DNA of 53,033 nucleotides from an uncultured Clostridia bacterium. GTDB taxonomy: Bacteria > Bacillota > Clostridia > Oscillospirales > Ruminococcaceae. Below the pieces are notes generated by a model, which worked only from the letters and a program-made list of their open reading frames with translations, was not told the origin of the DNA and did not search any database. Positions 45,171 through 53,033 of this stretch are shown here, piece by piece. Position 1 is the first letter of the stretch. Every line of letters begins with the position of its first letter. Location: NCBI GenBank assembly GCA_947589355.1, contig CANPZC010000015.1, positions 1 through 53,033 on the forward strand, written 5' to 3'. The translations under genes and the position numbers were made by a program.

Positions 45171-45920
45171 ATGGAAAAGGTAAGAATACAGAAGATAATC
45201 TCAGATGCAGGCTATTGCTCTCGCAGAAAAGCAGAGGAGTATATAGCGGCAGGCAAAGTAAAAGTCAACGGCAGACCATGCTCTCTCGGCGACAAGGCAG
45301 ACCCACTGAAAGATATTATAACAGTTGACGGCGAAAGGATATATGTTGAGCGCAAAAAGCAGTTTGTCTACATAATGCTGCATAAACCGCGCGGCTATAT
45401 AACCACCGCCAGCGATGAACTTGACCGCAAGTGCGTTACCGATCTGGTAGCAGATGTCGGCACGCGTGTATACCCCATAGGCAGACTGGATAAGCAGTCG
45501 GAGGGGCTGCTGCTCTTGACAAACGATGGCAGCTTTGCCAACGAGATAATGCACCCGTCAAACCACGTTACCAAAACTTACAGAGTAACAGTGCGCTCTA
45601 TGCTTACAGATGAAACGGTAGTCAAACTCTCCGAGGGCGTTGTTATAGATAGCGGCAGAACGCTCCCATGTACCGTTACAGTGCTTACCAACGAGCCCGA
45701 CAGAGCCGTTATGCAAATGGTGATACGCGAGGGCAAGAACCGCCAGATACGTAAAATGTGCGAGGCTGTGGGGCTTGAAGTCGCTAGGCTGAAGCGTACC
45801 GCGATAGGCCCTGTAAAGCTTGGTATGCTAAAGCCCGGCAGCTACCGCGAACTTACTTCCGAAGAGGTAAGGGCGCTAAGAGCCGCGGCACAGAAAAGAT
45901 CGAACGGAGGCAAACGGTAA
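45171..45920 (+). CDS. rRNA/23S-type pseudouridine synthase, RsuA/RluB family
   Basis: The 249-residue enzyme isomerises a uridine in ribosomal RNA. It has an N-terminal S4 RNA-binding domain (VRIQKIISDAGYCSRRKAEE, then YIAAGKVKVNGRP) and a catalytic domain with the key Asp in PIGRLDKQSEGLLLLTNDG and the conserved VIREGKNRQIRKMC block. Length and motifs fit RluB more than RsuA or RluE, but the target position cannot be fixed. It shares a base (TAATG) with the next gene. Confidence 0.93.
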   Translation: MEKVRIQKIISDAGYCSRRKAEEYIAAGKVKVNGRPCSLGDKADPLKDIITVDGERIYVERKKQFVYIMLHKPRGYITTASDELDRKCVTDLVADVGTRVYPIGRLDKQSEGLLLLTNDGSFANEIMHPSNHVTKTYRVTVRSMLTDETVVKLSEGVVIDSGRTLPCTVTVLTNEPDRAVMQMVIREGKNRQIRKMCEAVGLEVARLKRTAIGPVKLGMLKPGSYRELTSEEVRALRAAAQKRSNGGKR

Positions 45921-46300
45921 TGCTACAGATATTGCAGACAAGACATATTGAAAATTACAGCAATATAATAAATCAGCTCGGCATTGAAAGCGATACCGTC
46001 AGCGTTGCGGAAGCCACCGAGCAGGACAAGGTGACAGGCTTTGGCGTATATTATATAGACTTTGACAAAATGGCGGTAGTTATACGCTACGCAAAGTATG
46101 AAGACCTTATGCTCGCCGACGGCATTTACCGCAGTATACTTTTTCTTGCTATGATGAAAGGCATAGAAAAGGCCGAATTTGCGCTTGACGATGAAAAACT
46201 GTCTGCCGATGTTAAAAAGCTGCACCTTGCCGATGAAAACATGAAGATAGAAAGCATCAGCGAGATGCTTGACGGCTGCAAAAACTGCAAAAATTCTTGA
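45920..46300 (+). CDS. Hypothetical 126-residue protein, possibly GNAT-like
   Basis: The protein begins MLQILQTRHIENYSNIINQLG and contains GFGVYYIDFDKMAVVIRYA and YRSILFLAMMKGIEKAEFAL. The strand-strand-helix order, with a loop where acetyltransferases carry their acyl-CoA motif, suggests a reduced GNAT fold. The canonical Q/RxxGxG/A motif is not visible, so this is a weak guess. It starts at the stop of the pseudouridine synthase gene, implying coupled expression, and a terminator follows. Confidence 0.75.
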   Translation: MLQILQTRHIENYSNIINQLGIESDTVSVAEATEQDKVTGFGVYYIDFDKMAVVIRYAKYEDLMLADGIYRSILFLAMMKGIEKAEFALDDEKLSADVKKLHLADENMKIESISEMLDGCKNCKNS

Positions 46301-46314
46301 ATACTTTAATAAAG

Positions 46315-46342
46315 ACAGATGTTTTGCGCATCTGTTTTTTGT
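46315..46342 (+). terminator. Terminator ending the M50-to-46300 run
   Basis: ACAGATG (46315-46321) pairs with CATCTGT (46329-46335), followed by TTTTT. Confidence 0.9.
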
Positions 46343-46352
46343 TTTGTACTGC

Positions 46353-46380
46353 TTGACTTTTTTTCATTTTGTGGTATAAT
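46353..46380 (+). promoter_or_regulatory. Promoter of tepA-ylzJ-uppP
   Basis: TTGACT (46353-46358), 16-bp spacer, TGGTATAAT with a perfect extended -10 (TATAAT 46375-46380). Confidence 0.8.
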
Positions 46381-46466
46381 ATAATTTGGTATAATATCAG
46401 ACCAAATTGCCAAAAGCATATTTTCGCCCCGAAAGGTTAGAATAATCCGTGAAAAGGGGCGATATA

Positions 46467-47159
46467 ATGTGTAAAGAAAACGAAAACAACTGTGCGGAGA
46501 ACGAGGATATAGAGCGCATAGAATCGGTCGGCGAGGTCATCTCGCACAACGCAAAGCACTTGATACACTGCCTTAGCATAATAGGTCAGGTCGAGGGGCA
46601 CTATATTCTCCCACCGCAGAATAAAACTACAAAATACGAGCATATAATACCTGCGCTGGTTGCCATAGAGCAGGATCTTTCAATAGAGGGACTCGTGATA
46701 ATACTAAACACCGTCGGCGGCGACGTTGAGGCAGGGCTTGCTATAGCAGAACTTGTCGCAAGCATGAAAACGCCAACCGTTTCGCTGGTCGTCGGGGGAG
46801 GACATTCGATAGGCGTGCCGCTGAGCGTGTGCGCAAAACGCTCGTTCATCGTGCCGACTGCCACAATGACTATTCACCCCGTGCGTATGAACGGCACACT
46901 GCTCGGTATTCCGCAAACGCTTTCATATTTTGATAAAATGCAGGAAAGAATAGTGCGCTTCGTAACCGAAAATTCGCGCATTACAGAAAAGCGTTTCCGC
47001 CAGCTTATGATGACCACCGGCGAGCTTGTAATGGACGTCGGCACGGTGCTTGACGGAAAAGATGCGGTAAAAGAGGGGCTTATAGACGAACTCGGCGGTC
47101 TTTCGCAGGCGATAGAGTGCCTCTACCACATTATTGAAAGCGAACCTAAGGTGTACTGA
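46467..47159 (+). CDS. tepA: TepA, ClpP-fold translocation-enhancing peptidase
   Basis: The 230-residue cytoplasmic serine peptidase of the ClpP/SDH fold is related to B. subtilis TepA (YmfB), which is linked to protein export and signal-peptide degradation. Key blocks are [19 protein letters not shown], the nucleophile Ser in [14 protein letters not shown], the His in [10 protein letters not shown] and [20 protein letters not shown] near the C-terminus. I choose ATG 46467, 8 bp after AAAGGGG, over GTG 46449. The next gene is ylzJ, as in Bacillus, which supports the name. Confidence 0.92.
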   Translation: MCKENENNCAENEDIERIESVGEVISHNAKHLIHCLSIIGQVEGHYILPPQNKTTKYEHIIPALVAIEQDLSIEGLVIILNTVGGDVEAGLAIAELVASMKTPTVSLVVGGGHSIGVPLSVCAKRSFIVPTATMTIHPVRMNGTLLGIPQTLSYFDKMQERIVRFVTENSRITEKRFRQLMMTTGELVMDVGTVLDGKDAVKEGLIDELGGLSQAIECLYHIIESEPKVY

Positions 47160-47160
47160 T

Positions 47161-47283
47161 ATGCTGTATACGATAATTTCAATTGAAGATGTTTTAGGTG
47201 AAAATAATAATATAAAGGCGGCAGATGATTTCTTCTCTACCGACCCTTATGAATATCTTGACTTGCTTAACAGATATAGATAG
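47161..47283 (+). CDS. YlzJ-like micro-protein
   Basis: A 40-residue protein starting 1 bp after the tepA stop: MLYTIISIEDVL at the N-terminus and DPYEYLDLLNRYR at the C-terminus. B. subtilis ylzJ lies directly after tepA and begins with a similar LYT segment. Length, position and start support YlzJ, of unknown function. It has no separate ribosome-binding site beyond the end of tepA, so translation is probably coupled. Confidence 0.75.
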   Translation: MLYTIISIEDVLGENNNIKAADDFFSTDPYEYLDLLNRYR

Positions 47284-47303
47284 ACAATTGAGAGGAGCAG
47301 AAT

Positions 47304-48170
47304 ATGGACATTCTTAATACTATAGTGCAGGCAATAATACAGGGGCTTACGGAATTTCTGCCGGTCTCCAGCTCGGGGCATTTGTCGCTCTATCAGCATT
47401 TTACGGGCAAAAGCGGCGAGGGCGCGCTGATGCTGTCGGTCTTTCTGCATATGGGTACGCTGCTGGCGGTAATAATAGCATTCCGCGATACCATATGGGC
47501 GCTGATAAAAGAACTCGGCGCGCTTATCAGAGACGTTTTCAAAGGCAGATTCAAGTGGAAAGAAATGAACGGTGAGCGCAGGCTCATCTTCATGCTTATA
47601 TTTTCCACCGCCGTGCTGATACCGTTTTACTTCTTCAAAGACTTTTTCGAGGGCGTCAGCGAGGACAACAGCGTAATGGTAGAGGGCTTCTGCTTTTTGT
47701 ATACATCGCTTATCCTGTTTTTGTCAGACAGGTTCTGCAACGGTAAGAAAGTGCCTAAAGATATAACGGTGAAAGATTCGCTGGTAGTTGGCGCGTTTCA
47801 GGGCGTTGCGCTGTTGCCGGGCGTATCGCGTTCGGGTTCAACTATATCTTCGGGTCTGCTGTGCGGATTTTCAAGAGATACCGCGGTAAGATATGCTTTT
47901 ATTCTCGGCATACCTGCAATATTCGGCGGCGGTCTGCTCGAAGCGGCAGATGCAGTGAGATCTAACGTTTCATTTGACCCCTTGTGCCTCGTGGTAGGCT
48001 TTGTGGTCGCCGCAATAGTAGGTCTTATGTCTATAAAAATGGTGTCATGGCTTCTTAAAAGCAATAAATTCAAAATTTTCGCAATATATACGCTGATACT
48101 CGGCTTGGCGGTAATAGGCGTTTCAATATACGAAGTCGTAACGGGTCAGCCCGTAGTTATAAACATATAG
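47304..48170 (+). CDS. uppP: Undecaprenyl-diphosphatase
   Basis: UppP (BacA) dephosphorylates undecaprenyl pyrophosphate, recycling the lipid carrier for peptidoglycan and wall polymers, and its overexpression gives bacitracin resistance. The 288-residue protein has several membrane helices and both signature motifs: the glutamate-rich GLTEFLPVSSSGHLSLYQ and the PGVSRSGSTISSGLL active site. GAGAGGAG precedes the ATG. Its stop codon TAG is formed across the junction with the MITE at 48170. Confidence 0.97.
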   Translation: MDILNTIVQAIIQGLTEFLPVSSSGHLSLYQHFTGKSGEGALMLSVFLHMGTLLAVIIAFRDTIWALIKELGALIRDVFKGRFKWKEMNGERRLIFMLIFSTAVLIPFYFFKDFFEGVSEDNSVMVEGFCFLYTSLILFLSDRFCNGKKVPKDITVKDSLVVGAFQGVALLPGVSRSGSTISSGLLCGFSRDTAVRYAFILGIPAIFGGGLLEAADAVRSNVSFDPLCLVVGFVVAAIVGLMSIKMVSWLLKSNKFKIFAIYTLILGLAVIGVSIYEVVTGQPVVINI

Positions 48171-48444
48171 CAGTGGAGAGCCGAGCCCAAGTCGGTTTTT
48201 GCAGGCATCTTTCCGCCAATACGTCGTTGCCCTCCCTTGCCATACGCCAGTATGCCTGCGGTCGGTCGCCTAGTCTTGATGAAAATCTGCTCTGCAAAAA
48301 CTGCTGCGCACCTCACACCTAGGGATTTTGAGACGGCTTTTTGTCAATTGTGATGCAGGCAGGTCTGTTGCAGCGCATAAATGCGCCGGCAAAAAGAGCC
48401 CAAAAGCATCGGCGTGAGGCGGCTTAGGTTCGACTCTCCACTGC
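48170..48444. mobile_element. MITE-like element, copy 2
   Basis: A 275-bp element with good terminal inverted repeats: GCAGTGGAGAGCCGAGCC on the left and, reversed, GCAGTGGAGAGTCGAACC on the right. A TA dinucleotide flanks each end (48168-48169 and 48445-48446), as for Tc1/mariner/IS630-type insertions. Its core matches copy 1 (11182-11370), but it has about 85 bp more, including a GCCGGC-centred stretch. No transposase is present. It supplies the last base of the uppP stop codon and separates uppP from ftsK. Confidence 0.75.
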
Positions 48445-48477
48445 TAGAGATAAACAAAAGAAAGGACGGCTGATGCA

Positions 48478-51075
48478 ATGGCTCAGCAGAATAAAACGGC
48501 ATCGCAGCGTTCGTCTGCAAAGCCGTCGGCAGCTTCGGGCAAAAGATCTGCCGCAAAAAAGGCCGCAGACACAGGTTTTACTGCTGAAAAAAGGCGAAGA
48601 TTGTCGCTTATACTGTTTTTCTACGGCGTGCTTACAGTCTTTATAACATTAATAAAAGGCGCAGGATTCTGGACTACCCTGCATGACTTTACATGGGGAA
48701 TGTTCGGCAGTTCGGCAATAATATACGCGCCGCTGGTAATATACATATCGATAATGATAGCCACCGAAAAAACGCGCAACGATGTTATAATAAAGCTCGT
48801 TCAGGGCGTTTTGGTAATACTGCTTTTCAGCGGTCTTTTCCAGATACTCACCGTCGGCAGCGTGAACGGCAAGACCGCAGGACTTATGATAAAGGGGCTT
48901 TACAGAGACGGCGTGAACAGAAAAGGCGGCGGCGTTATGAGCGTTATATTCGGCGGTCTGCTGCTGAAAGTTTTCAAACGCGTCGGCGCTACCATAATAA
49001 TAATACTGCTGACAATGTTTTTCTTCATTATGCTTTCCGGCTGGACATTGCCACAGGTGTGGAGGGTGGTATCCAAGCCGTTCAGAGCAATTTATGAGGC
49101 TTTGAATGAGGAGGGCGCGGATCGCAGCGTGCGTGCCATGCCCGTAAAAGAACAGCCGAAGACCGAGCAGAAAGTTACCCGTGAAGAAAACAAGAAAAAG
49201 CGCGTAGATATTGCAAAATATTATAACGAAGACCTTGACGACGAGAACAACGACGTCTTTATGGCGGATATGGGTTACGAGGGATTTACATCGGTCGATG
49301 AACTGGATCAGACCGAAGACCTTAATATTATTCTTCCGCCAAGACCTTTCGGACCAAAGCCCCCAAAGAAAGACTATTTTGACGAAGTGGACAAGCTTCG
49401 CGAATCGAGGAGCAGCGTAAAAGAGGGCAAGTCTTCCCTCACTAGCGATGATATAACTCAGCCTGATTTTTCGGCTATAGAAGAGCAGGCAAAGGAAATG
49501 CAGGAGCTTATTGACCGCTCTACCGAAGAACCCGTTTATGAGGAAGATGAAATGTATTTTGAGCCAAGCGGTCAGTCGTCTTTCCTCGATAATAAAAAGG
49601 CAGAGAAGCCTAAGCAGCTGCCGCCTATATCTCTTTTGGAAGATGCCGATAAAAAGGTCAATTCTTCCGCTACCGATGCCGAGAGCCAGCAGCGTGCAAT
49701 AACGCTTGTAGAAACGCTTAAAAGCTTCGGCGTGCTTACAAGAGTCGTAGGCATAAGCCGCGGGCCGTCGGTAACAAGGTATGAACTTCAGCCTGCCGCA
49801 GGCGTAAGGGTTTCAAAAATAACTAACCTTGCCGATGATATAGCTCTCAACCTTGCCGCAGAGGGCGTAAGAATTGAAGCGCCTATACCGGGCAAGCAGG
49901 CAGTGGGAATAGAGCTTTCCAACACCACAAGAGAAACAGTTTCTATAAAAGAACTCATAGACAGCGATGAATTTCGCAGTGCAAAAGGCAAACTGTGTTT
50001 TGCGGTCGGCAGGAATATCGAGGGCAGCATTGTTATGGGCGATATACGCAAAATGCCGCATCTGCTCATAGCAGGCACTACGGGCTCGGGTAAATCAGTG
50101 TTCACAAACTCTATCATAATGAACATACTTTACCGCGCCACTTCCGAAGAAGTAAAGCTTATGCTTATAGACCCGAAACAGGTCGAGTTTCCTATATATA
50201 ACGGCATACCGCACCTTATCGCACCCGTTATAACTGAGCCGAGAAAAGCGGCAGGCGCGCTTGGCTGGGCGGTCACGGAAATGACAAGAAGATACAGCCT
50301 TTTCAGCGATAATTCGGTTCGTGAGTTCAACGATTATAACAATCTTGCCGCGCAGACAGATGGCATGGAAAAACTTCCGCATATTGTTATAGTTATAGAT
50401 GAGCTTGCCGACCTGATGATGGCAGCCGCCCGTGAGGTAGAAGATTCCATTTGCCGTATAGCGCAGCTGGCAAGAGCCGCAGGTATGCACCTTATAATTG
50501 CAACACAGTCGCCGCGTGTAGACGTGGTTACGGGTCTTATCAAGGCGAATATGCCGTCAAGAGTTGCGCTCAAAGTTTCAAATAATACCGATTCACGTAT
50601 AATTCTTGACGAGGGCGGCGCTGAAAAGCTTCTCGGCAACGGCGACCTGCTCTTCAAACCCGTGGGTCTTGATAAACCCAAGAGAATCCAGGGCAGCTAT
50701 GTCAGCACCTCCGAAGTAAAAGCGGTCGTGAATTTCCTTAAAAATCAGCAGACCGCAACTTATGACGAAGAAGTGCTTGACGGCATAGAAAAGAATATCC
50801 CCGTTCCCAAGGGCGAAAAACCGCAGGCTGACTTTGATATTGATTCTTCCAAGGGCGACGATATGCTTGAAGCGGCAATAAAAGTCGTGGTCGAGAACCA
50901 GCAGGCTTCAACGTCGTTCTTGCAGAGAAAGCTGAACCTCGGCTATGCCAGAGCCGCACGAATAATGGACACTATGGAAACTATGGGAATAGTAGGCCCT
51001 GCCGTTGGCGCAAAACCGCGTGAGGTAAAAATGACCATCTCGCAGTGGCAGGAGCGCGAGGCAATGCGCGAATGA
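48478..51075 (+). CDS. ftsK: FtsK/SpoIIIE DNA translocase
   Basis: A hexameric DNA pump that moves chromosome ends through the septum (or into the forespore for SpoIIIE). The 865-residue protein has a basic N-terminus, four transmembrane helices between about 40 and 190, an acidic linker to about 400 and the motor domain. Walker A is LLIAGTTGSGKSVFTNS, Walker B is VIDELADLMMAA, and IATQSPRVDVVTGLIKANMP is typical. The C-terminal winged-helix gamma domain (QASTSFLQRKLNLGYARA) reads oriented DNA motifs. Whether it is ftsK or spoIIIE cannot be told apart here. The next start overlaps its stop (ATGA). Confidence 0.97.
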   Translation: MAQQNKTASQRSSAKPSAASGKRSAAKKAADTGFTAEKRRRLSLILFFYGVLTVFITLIKGAGFWTTLHDFTWGMFGSSAIIYAPLVIYISIMIATEKTRNDVIIKLVQGVLVILLFSGLFQILTVGSVNGKTAGLMIKGLYRDGVNRKGGGVMSVIFGGLLLKVFKRVGATIIIILLTMFFFIMLSGWTLPQVWRVVSKPFRAIYEALNEEGADRSVRAMPVKEQPKTEQKVTREENKKKRVDIAKYYNEDLDDENNDVFMADMGYEGFTSVDELDQTEDLNIILPPRPFGPKPPKKDYFDEVDKLRESRSSVKEGKSSLTSDDITQPDFSAIEEQAKEMQELIDRSTEEPVYEEDEMYFEPSGQSSFLDNKKAEKPKQLPPISLLEDADKKVNSSATDAESQQRAITLVETLKSFGVLTRVVGISRGPSVTRYELQPAAGVRVSKITNLADDIALNLAAEGVRIEAPIPGKQAVGIELSNTTRETVSIKELIDSDEFRSAKGKLCFAVGRNIEGSIVMGDIRKMPHLLIAGTTGSGKSVFTNSIIMNILYRATSEEVKLMLIDPKQVEFPIYNGIPHLIAPVITEPRKAAGALGWAVTEMTRRYSLFSDNSVREFNDYNNLAAQTDGMEKLPHIVIVIDELADLMMAAAREVEDSICRIAQLARAAGMHLIIATQSPRVDVVTGLIKANMPSRVALKVSNNTDSRIILDEGGAEKLLGNGDLLFKPVGLDKPKRIQGSYVSTSEVKAVVNFLKNQQTATYDEEVLDGIEKNIPVPKGEKPQADFDIDSSKGDDMLEAAIKVVVENQQASTSFLQRKLNLGYARAARIMDTMETMGIVGPAVGAKPREVKMTISQWQEREAMRE

Positions 51076-52034
51076 AACGCACAAACTTAGAGCAAAGCGG
51101 CGCGCAAAAATTATATGCCGCAATAGGTATTATAGTAGTTGCCATAGTGCTTACCATGCAGGCGCTGATGCATTTCGGCGTTATAACCGGCAGTCAGCTG
51201 TCTGCATTTTTCAGACTTTCAGAAAAGCCCGTAAACGACGATCTTTCAGTTCATTTTGTAGATGTAGGTCAGGGCGACTGCGAACTTATTGTATGCAATG
51301 GCGAGGCGTGCCTTATCGACTGCGGCGAGCAGGATATGGCTTCAAAAGTGAAAGGGTATCTCTCGCAGCAGGGGATAGAAAAGCTCAAATATTTGATAAT
51401 TTCTCATCAGCATACCGACCATATGGGCAGCGCAGCTGATGTTTTAGAGTATGTAAAAGTTGACAAAGTGATAATGCCCGATATTCCCGATGAGCTTATC
51501 CCTACAAATACCGTCTATGAAGATTTTTTAGATACCGCCGAAAGGCTGGGCGCGCAGGTTTACACCGCAAAAGAAGAAACCTTAGAGCTTGGCGGCTGTG
51601 AGATACATATTCTGCCGCAAAGTTTTCATGAAGAATATGAAAGCCTGAACGACTATTCGCTGTGCGTGAAAGCCGTGTATAAAAACATATCTTTCCTGTT
51701 TACGGGCGATGCCGAAAGCAGCGAGGAGCAAAATATTCTTCAAAGCGGTTTTGATATTTCGGCAGATGTGCTTAAAGTTGGTCACCACGGTTCTTCGGGC
51801 TCTTGCAGCGAGGAGTTTCTGTCTGCCGTGGGTGCTGAATATGCCGTTATAGAAGTCGGCGTCGGCAACGATTACGGTCACCCTGCTAAATCTTTGCTTT
51901 CAAGACTGGAAAAGCATTGTAAACATATCTACCGCACCGATATAAACGGCAGCGTTGTTATCCGTACAGACGGCGAAAATATTGAAGTTAGGTGCGAAAA
52001 AGAAGATGCAAACTATGGAGAAAGAGAGCAGTAA
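51072..52034 (+). CDS. ComEC-like metallo-beta-lactamase-fold hydrolase
   Basis: The 320-residue protein has an N-terminal transmembrane anchor (about 17-40) and an extracytoplasmic hydrolase domain. The metal-binding HxHxDH is in ISHQHTDHMGS, the further ligands in FTGDAESS and KVGHHGSSGS, and the start FVDVGQGDCELIV is the ComEC/Rec2 C-terminal signature. ComEC's beta-lactamase domain degrades one DNA strand during uptake. Stand-alone forms are common and their targets unclear. I place the start at ATG 51072, which overlaps the ftsK stop. The next gene is DUF3006, a frequent partner. Confidence 0.92.
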   Translation: MKRTNLEQSGAQKLYAAIGIIVVAIVLTMQALMHFGVITGSQLSAFFRLSEKPVNDDLSVHFVDVGQGDCELIVCNGEACLIDCGEQDMASKVKGYLSQQGIEKLKYLIISHQHTDHMGSAADVLEYVKVDKVIMPDIPDELIPTNTVYEDFLDTAERLGAQVYTAKEETLELGGCEIHILPQSFHEEYESLNDYSLCVKAVYKNISFLFTGDAESSEEQNILQSGFDISADVLKVGHHGSSGSCSEEFLSAVGAEYAVIEVGVGNDYGHPAKSLLSRLEKHCKHIYRTDINGSVVIRTDGENIEVRCEKEDANYGEREQ

Positions 52035-52245
52035 AATATATTCGGTTTCCGAGATAGCTGACGGCAAGGTAAAGCTTTTAAGCCAAAGCGGCAAGGCTTT
52101 GTATCTTGAAAAAAGCGCGCTTCCGCCTACTATCGGAGAGGGTGATATGCTGCGTTTTGACGGCGAGGTCAGCAAAGATAAAGCTGCCACCGCCGCACGC
52201 AGAAAAAGCATTAAACATAAAGCTGACAGACTTATAAAAAAGTGA
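52015..52245 (+). CDS. DUF3006 family protein
   Basis: A 76-residue acidic-then-basic protein: IYSVSEIADGKVKLLSQSG near the start, the LPPTIGEGDMLRFDG turn in the middle and a basic helix RRKSIKHKADRLIKK at the end. This matches DUF3006, small beta proteins often encoded with ComEC-like hydrolases. It overlaps the previous gene by 20 bp. ATG 52006 is an alternative start 3 residues earlier. Function unknown. Confidence 0.87.
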   Translation: MEKESSKIYSVSEIADGKVKLLSQSGKALYLEKSALPPTIGEGDMLRFDGEVSKDKAATAARRKSIKHKADRLIKK

Positions 52246-52260
52246 GAGGAAGTCTTAAAA

Positions 52261-53033
52261 ATGCAGACAGGCAGCGACCTTTTGGAGCTTATTGACAACA
52301 AGTACGCGGATATGTCGAAAGGTCAGAAAATCATAGCCGATTTTATCAGAGAGCATTACGACAAAGCCGCGTTCATGACCGCGCTGAAATTCGGTCAAAC
52401 GGTGGGAGTGAGCGAAAGCACTGTGGTGAGGTTTGCTTCCGAGCTGGGATTTGAGGGCTACCCCGAGTTGCAGACCGCCTTGCAGGATCTTATGCGAAGC
52501 AAGCTGACATCAGTGCAGAGGATCGAGATAGCCTCCGACAAGATAGGCGATGACGATATACTCGATGCGGTATTGCAGCACGATATCGAGCAGATACGCC
52601 ATACCCTTGACGAGACCGACAGACAAGACTTTAACATGGCGGTGGATAGAATATCTACCTGCCATACCATATATATAATAGGCGCAAGGAGCAGCGCATC
52701 ACTGGCGCAGTTTCTAACACACTATTTCAACCTTATCTTTCCGCGCGTAAAGCTGGTGCACGCCTCCACACGAAGCGAACTTTTCGAGCAGATACTGCGC
52801 ATTGATGAAAAAGATGTGCTTATCGCCATTTCGTTCCCGCGCTATTCAAGACAGACCATCGAAGCGATACGCTATGCACATTCGCGCGGCGCAGGGGTCG
52901 TAGCCATTACAGACTGCGCTTCATCGCCGCTTACACAGTTTTCTGATTATGACCTTTTCGCAAAAAGTGATATGGCTTCTTTTGTAGATTCTCTTGTAGC
53001 GCCGCTGAGCGTTATAAATGCGCTTATAGTTGC
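52261..53033 (+). CDS. MurR/RpiR family transcriptional regulator (partial, cut by window end)
   Basis: The frame is open from ATG 52261 (after GAGGAAG) to the window end, 257 codons. It has an N-terminal HTH_6 domain (MSKGQKIIADFIREHY, then VGVSESTVVRFASELGFEGY) and a C-terminal SIS sugar-phosphate-binding domain (IYIIGARSSASLAQFLTHYF, then VLIAISFPRYSRQTIEAI). Such regulators sense phosphosugars and control sugar or amino-sugar genes. The target cannot be known, as downstream genes are outside the window. Confidence 0.95.
   Translation, partial: MQTGSDLLELIDNKYADMSKGQKIIADFIREHYDKAAFMTALKFGQTVGVSESTVVRFASELGFEGYPELQTALQDLMRSKLTSVQRIEIASDKIGDDDILDAVLQHDIEQIRHTLDETDRQDFNMAVDRISTCHTIYIIGARSSASLAQFLTHYFNLIFPRVKLVHASTRSELFEQILRIDEKDVLIAISFPRYSRQTIEAIRYAHSRGAGVVAITDCASSPLTQFSDYDLFAKSDMASFVDSLVAPLSVINALIV

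Noticed and set aside
1-53033. CRISPR arrays, rRNA operons, prophage structural genes
   Set aside because: No regularly spaced short repeats, no 16S/23S/5S segments and no capsid, tail or terminase-like proteins were found on either strand.

Overview
The window looks like a chromosomal segment of a Gram-positive, fibre-degrading gut or rumen Firmicute close to Ruminococcus (Oscillospiraceae). The evidence is a cellobiose 2-epimerase that closely resembles the Ruminococcus albus enzyme as I remember it, GH5 and GH9 cellulases, type I dockerins with a partner cohesin, lipoteichoic-acid-synthase-like and D,D-carboxypeptidase wall genes, and spore-lineage genes (gerW, tepA-ylzJ, an spoIIIE-type translocase). 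No database search was possible. Names rest on motifs, length and context.

Layout. 1-123 is the tail of an ECF-type (RibU-like) transporter. 124-832 has no gene and carries two inverted copies of a hairpin-rich repeat. 833-2660 (minus strand) is a SAM-I riboswitch-controlled metK followed by a small unknown gene. 2715-5544 is secA. 5627-11125 is a co-directional run: DUF1015 protein, cellobiose 2-epimerase, GH5 lipoprotein cellulase, CorC/HlyC-type protein and a small membrane protein. 11182-13343 holds a MITE-like repeat and a minus-strand pair, an orphan VirD4-like ATPase and a ClpP paralogue. 13586-18591 holds two tandem FtsX-family permeases.

18646-28284 is the most unusual part. A lone tyrosine recombinase lies between 18-bp inverted repeats that carry promoter elements. 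It is followed by two secreted leucine-rich-repeat proteins ending in nearly identical dockerins and a cohesin protein with a wall-sorting signal. This looks like a phase-variable operon that displays LRR proteins on the cell wall through cohesin-dockerin pairing.

28349-32367 (minus strand) is a CapA-like lipoprotein and a membrane-tethered GH9-CBM3-CBM3 cellulase. 32403-35510 holds two tiny acidic proteins and a split version of the FtsX permease. 35595-36057 holds tRNA-Pro(CGG), a duplicated tRNA 3' end and small repeats. Then come an NrnA-like DHH phosphoesterase (minus), an LTA-synthase-like sulfatase, a third hairpin repeat and rpmB (minus).

40394-46300 is a housekeeping run: M50 protease, scpA, scpB, DUF2953, gerW, dacF, an rsuA/rluB-type pseudouridine synthase and a small unknown. 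46467-48170 is tepA, ylzJ (40 codons) and uppP. A second MITE copy follows, then ftsK/spoIIIE, a ComEC-like metallo-beta-lactamase-fold protein, DUF3006 and a MurR/RpiR regulator cut by the window end.
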